A DNA stretch of 64,000 nt from JAEUPI01 sp044222685. Its GTDB lineage: Bacteria; Pseudomonadota; Gammaproteobacteria; Burkholderiales; Burkholderiaceae_C. The stretch covers positions 48,954-112,953 of the forward strand of contig JBGAMU010000001.1 of NCBI GenBank assembly GCA_044222685.1. Direction: 5' to 3'. Shown piece by piece: positions 63,720 to 64,000 of this stretch (its first letter is position 1; each line of letters opens with the position of its first letter). A model generated the notes under the pieces. That model was given only the letters and a program-made list of their open reading frames with translations, ran no database searches and was not told the origin of the DNA. The position numbers were made by a program, and so were the translations under genes.

Positions 63720-64000
63720 ATGGGCCGGCCGGCCCGCGTCGAGCCGTTCGCCCGACGCATCGTCAACTGGCAGCGCACGCACGGCCGACGCGACATGCCC
63801 TGGCAGGGGCAGTGCGACCCCTATCGCGTGTGGCTGTCCGAGATCATGCTGCAGCAGACCCAGGTGGCGACGGTGCGCGAGTACTACGTGCGCTTCCTGC
63901 AGCGGTTTCCCGATGTGCGCTCGCTCGCCGCCGCGCCGCTCGACGACGTGCTGGCGCTGTGGAGCGGGCTCGGCTACTACTCGCGCGCACGCAACCTGCA
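63720..64000 (+). CDS. mutY: A/G-specific adenine glycosylase MutY (3' end outside the window)
   Basis: Removes adenine mispaired with 8-oxoguanine. Only the first 93 codons are present; the frame is open to the end of the window. ATG 63720 begins MGRPARVEPFARRIVNW. RRDMPWQ and YRVWLSEIMLQQTQVATV (with the catalytic glutamate in the SEIMLQQTQV helix) and WSGLGYYSRARNL are diagnostic. The helix-hairpin-helix aspartate and the Fe-S cysteines lie beyond the window. It starts 13 bases after the dynamin-like gene. Confidence 0.95.
   Translation, partial: MGRPARVEPFARRIVNWQRTHGRRDMPWQGQCDPYRVWLSEIMLQQTQVATVREYYVRFLQRFPDVRSLAAAPLDDVLALWSGLGYYSRARNL

Overview
The window is a 64 kb stretch of a very GC-rich chromosome, almost fully coding, with no gap between genes longer than about 240 bases. 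Gene content and order point to a betaproteobacterium of the order Burkholderiales, most likely a Rubrivivax/Leptothrix/Methylibium-type lineage (Sphaerotilaceae or Comamonadaceae). The reasons are the aroK-aroB-dgt-gltB-gltD run behind a type IV pilus secretin gene, an mla operon that contains mlaA, a short-form hisG, a pth-rplY-prs-tRNA-Gln-ispE-lolB block, and a PHA-system protein gene. The genus assignment is inference. The two end genes are cut by the window: pilQ lacks its 5' end and mutY lacks its 3' end.

Layout. 1-12 kb: pilQ (type IV pilus secretin), aroK and aroB (shikimate pathway), dgt, a degenerate REP-associated transposase-like gene with REP-like repeats behind it, and gltB-gltD (glutamate synthase). 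12.2-16.0 kb: mlaFEDACB, the outer-membrane phospholipid transport system. 16.0-25.4 kb: a central-carbon block, with zwf-hexR on the minus strand and, divergently, a three-gene ABC importer that resembles the hexose-phosphate transporter AfuABC, then tal-pgi. A consensus-like zwf promoter and a perfect inverted repeat, the probable HexR operator, lie between the two arms. 25.5-30.2 kb: aapJQMP amino-acid importer plus a small tyrosine/dual-specificity phosphatase. 30.2-35.1 kb, minus strand: two tandem paralogous type I periplasmic binding proteins, an M20 amidohydrolase and a DUF2817 zinc-peptidase-like protein. 35.3-41.4 kb: a molybdopterin oxidoreductase, a putative zinc aminopeptidase lipoprotein, and a storage-lipid group (PHA-system protein, acyl-CoA-binding protein, wax ester synthase/DGAT, TPR protein). 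41.5-44.7 kb: a TetR regulator divergent from an ABC-2 exporter whose ATPase and permease genes are separated by an oppositely oriented DUF72 gene.

44.7-53.5 kb: ibaG/bolA-murA-hisG-hisD-hisC-hisB-hisH-hisA-hisF, then rsmD-coaD-ferredoxin, with many stop/start overlaps. HisD carries a C-terminal GNAT acetyltransferase domain, and hisI/hisE are missing where they would be expected. 54.4-60.7 kb, minus strand: DUF4124 protein, pth, rplY, prs, tRNA-Gln(UUG), ispE, lolB and a large TPR protein. 60.7-64.0 kb: mutM, a dynamin-like GTPase and mutY.

The window reads as pieces of conserved Burkholderiales housekeeping clusters joined at new junctions. From recall of gene orders, gltBD-mla normally runs on into ABC-2 exporter-bolA-murA-his; here about 26 kb of other genes lies between mlaB and the exporter. 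The his operon is also fused directly to rsmD-coaD. No integrase, complete insertion sequence, phage gene, CRISPR array or rRNA gene was found. The most unusual observations are the HisD-GNAT fusion, the Afu-like transporter set between the enzymes that use its probable substrates, and a transposase-derived protein that has lost its catalytic histidines and tyrosine.
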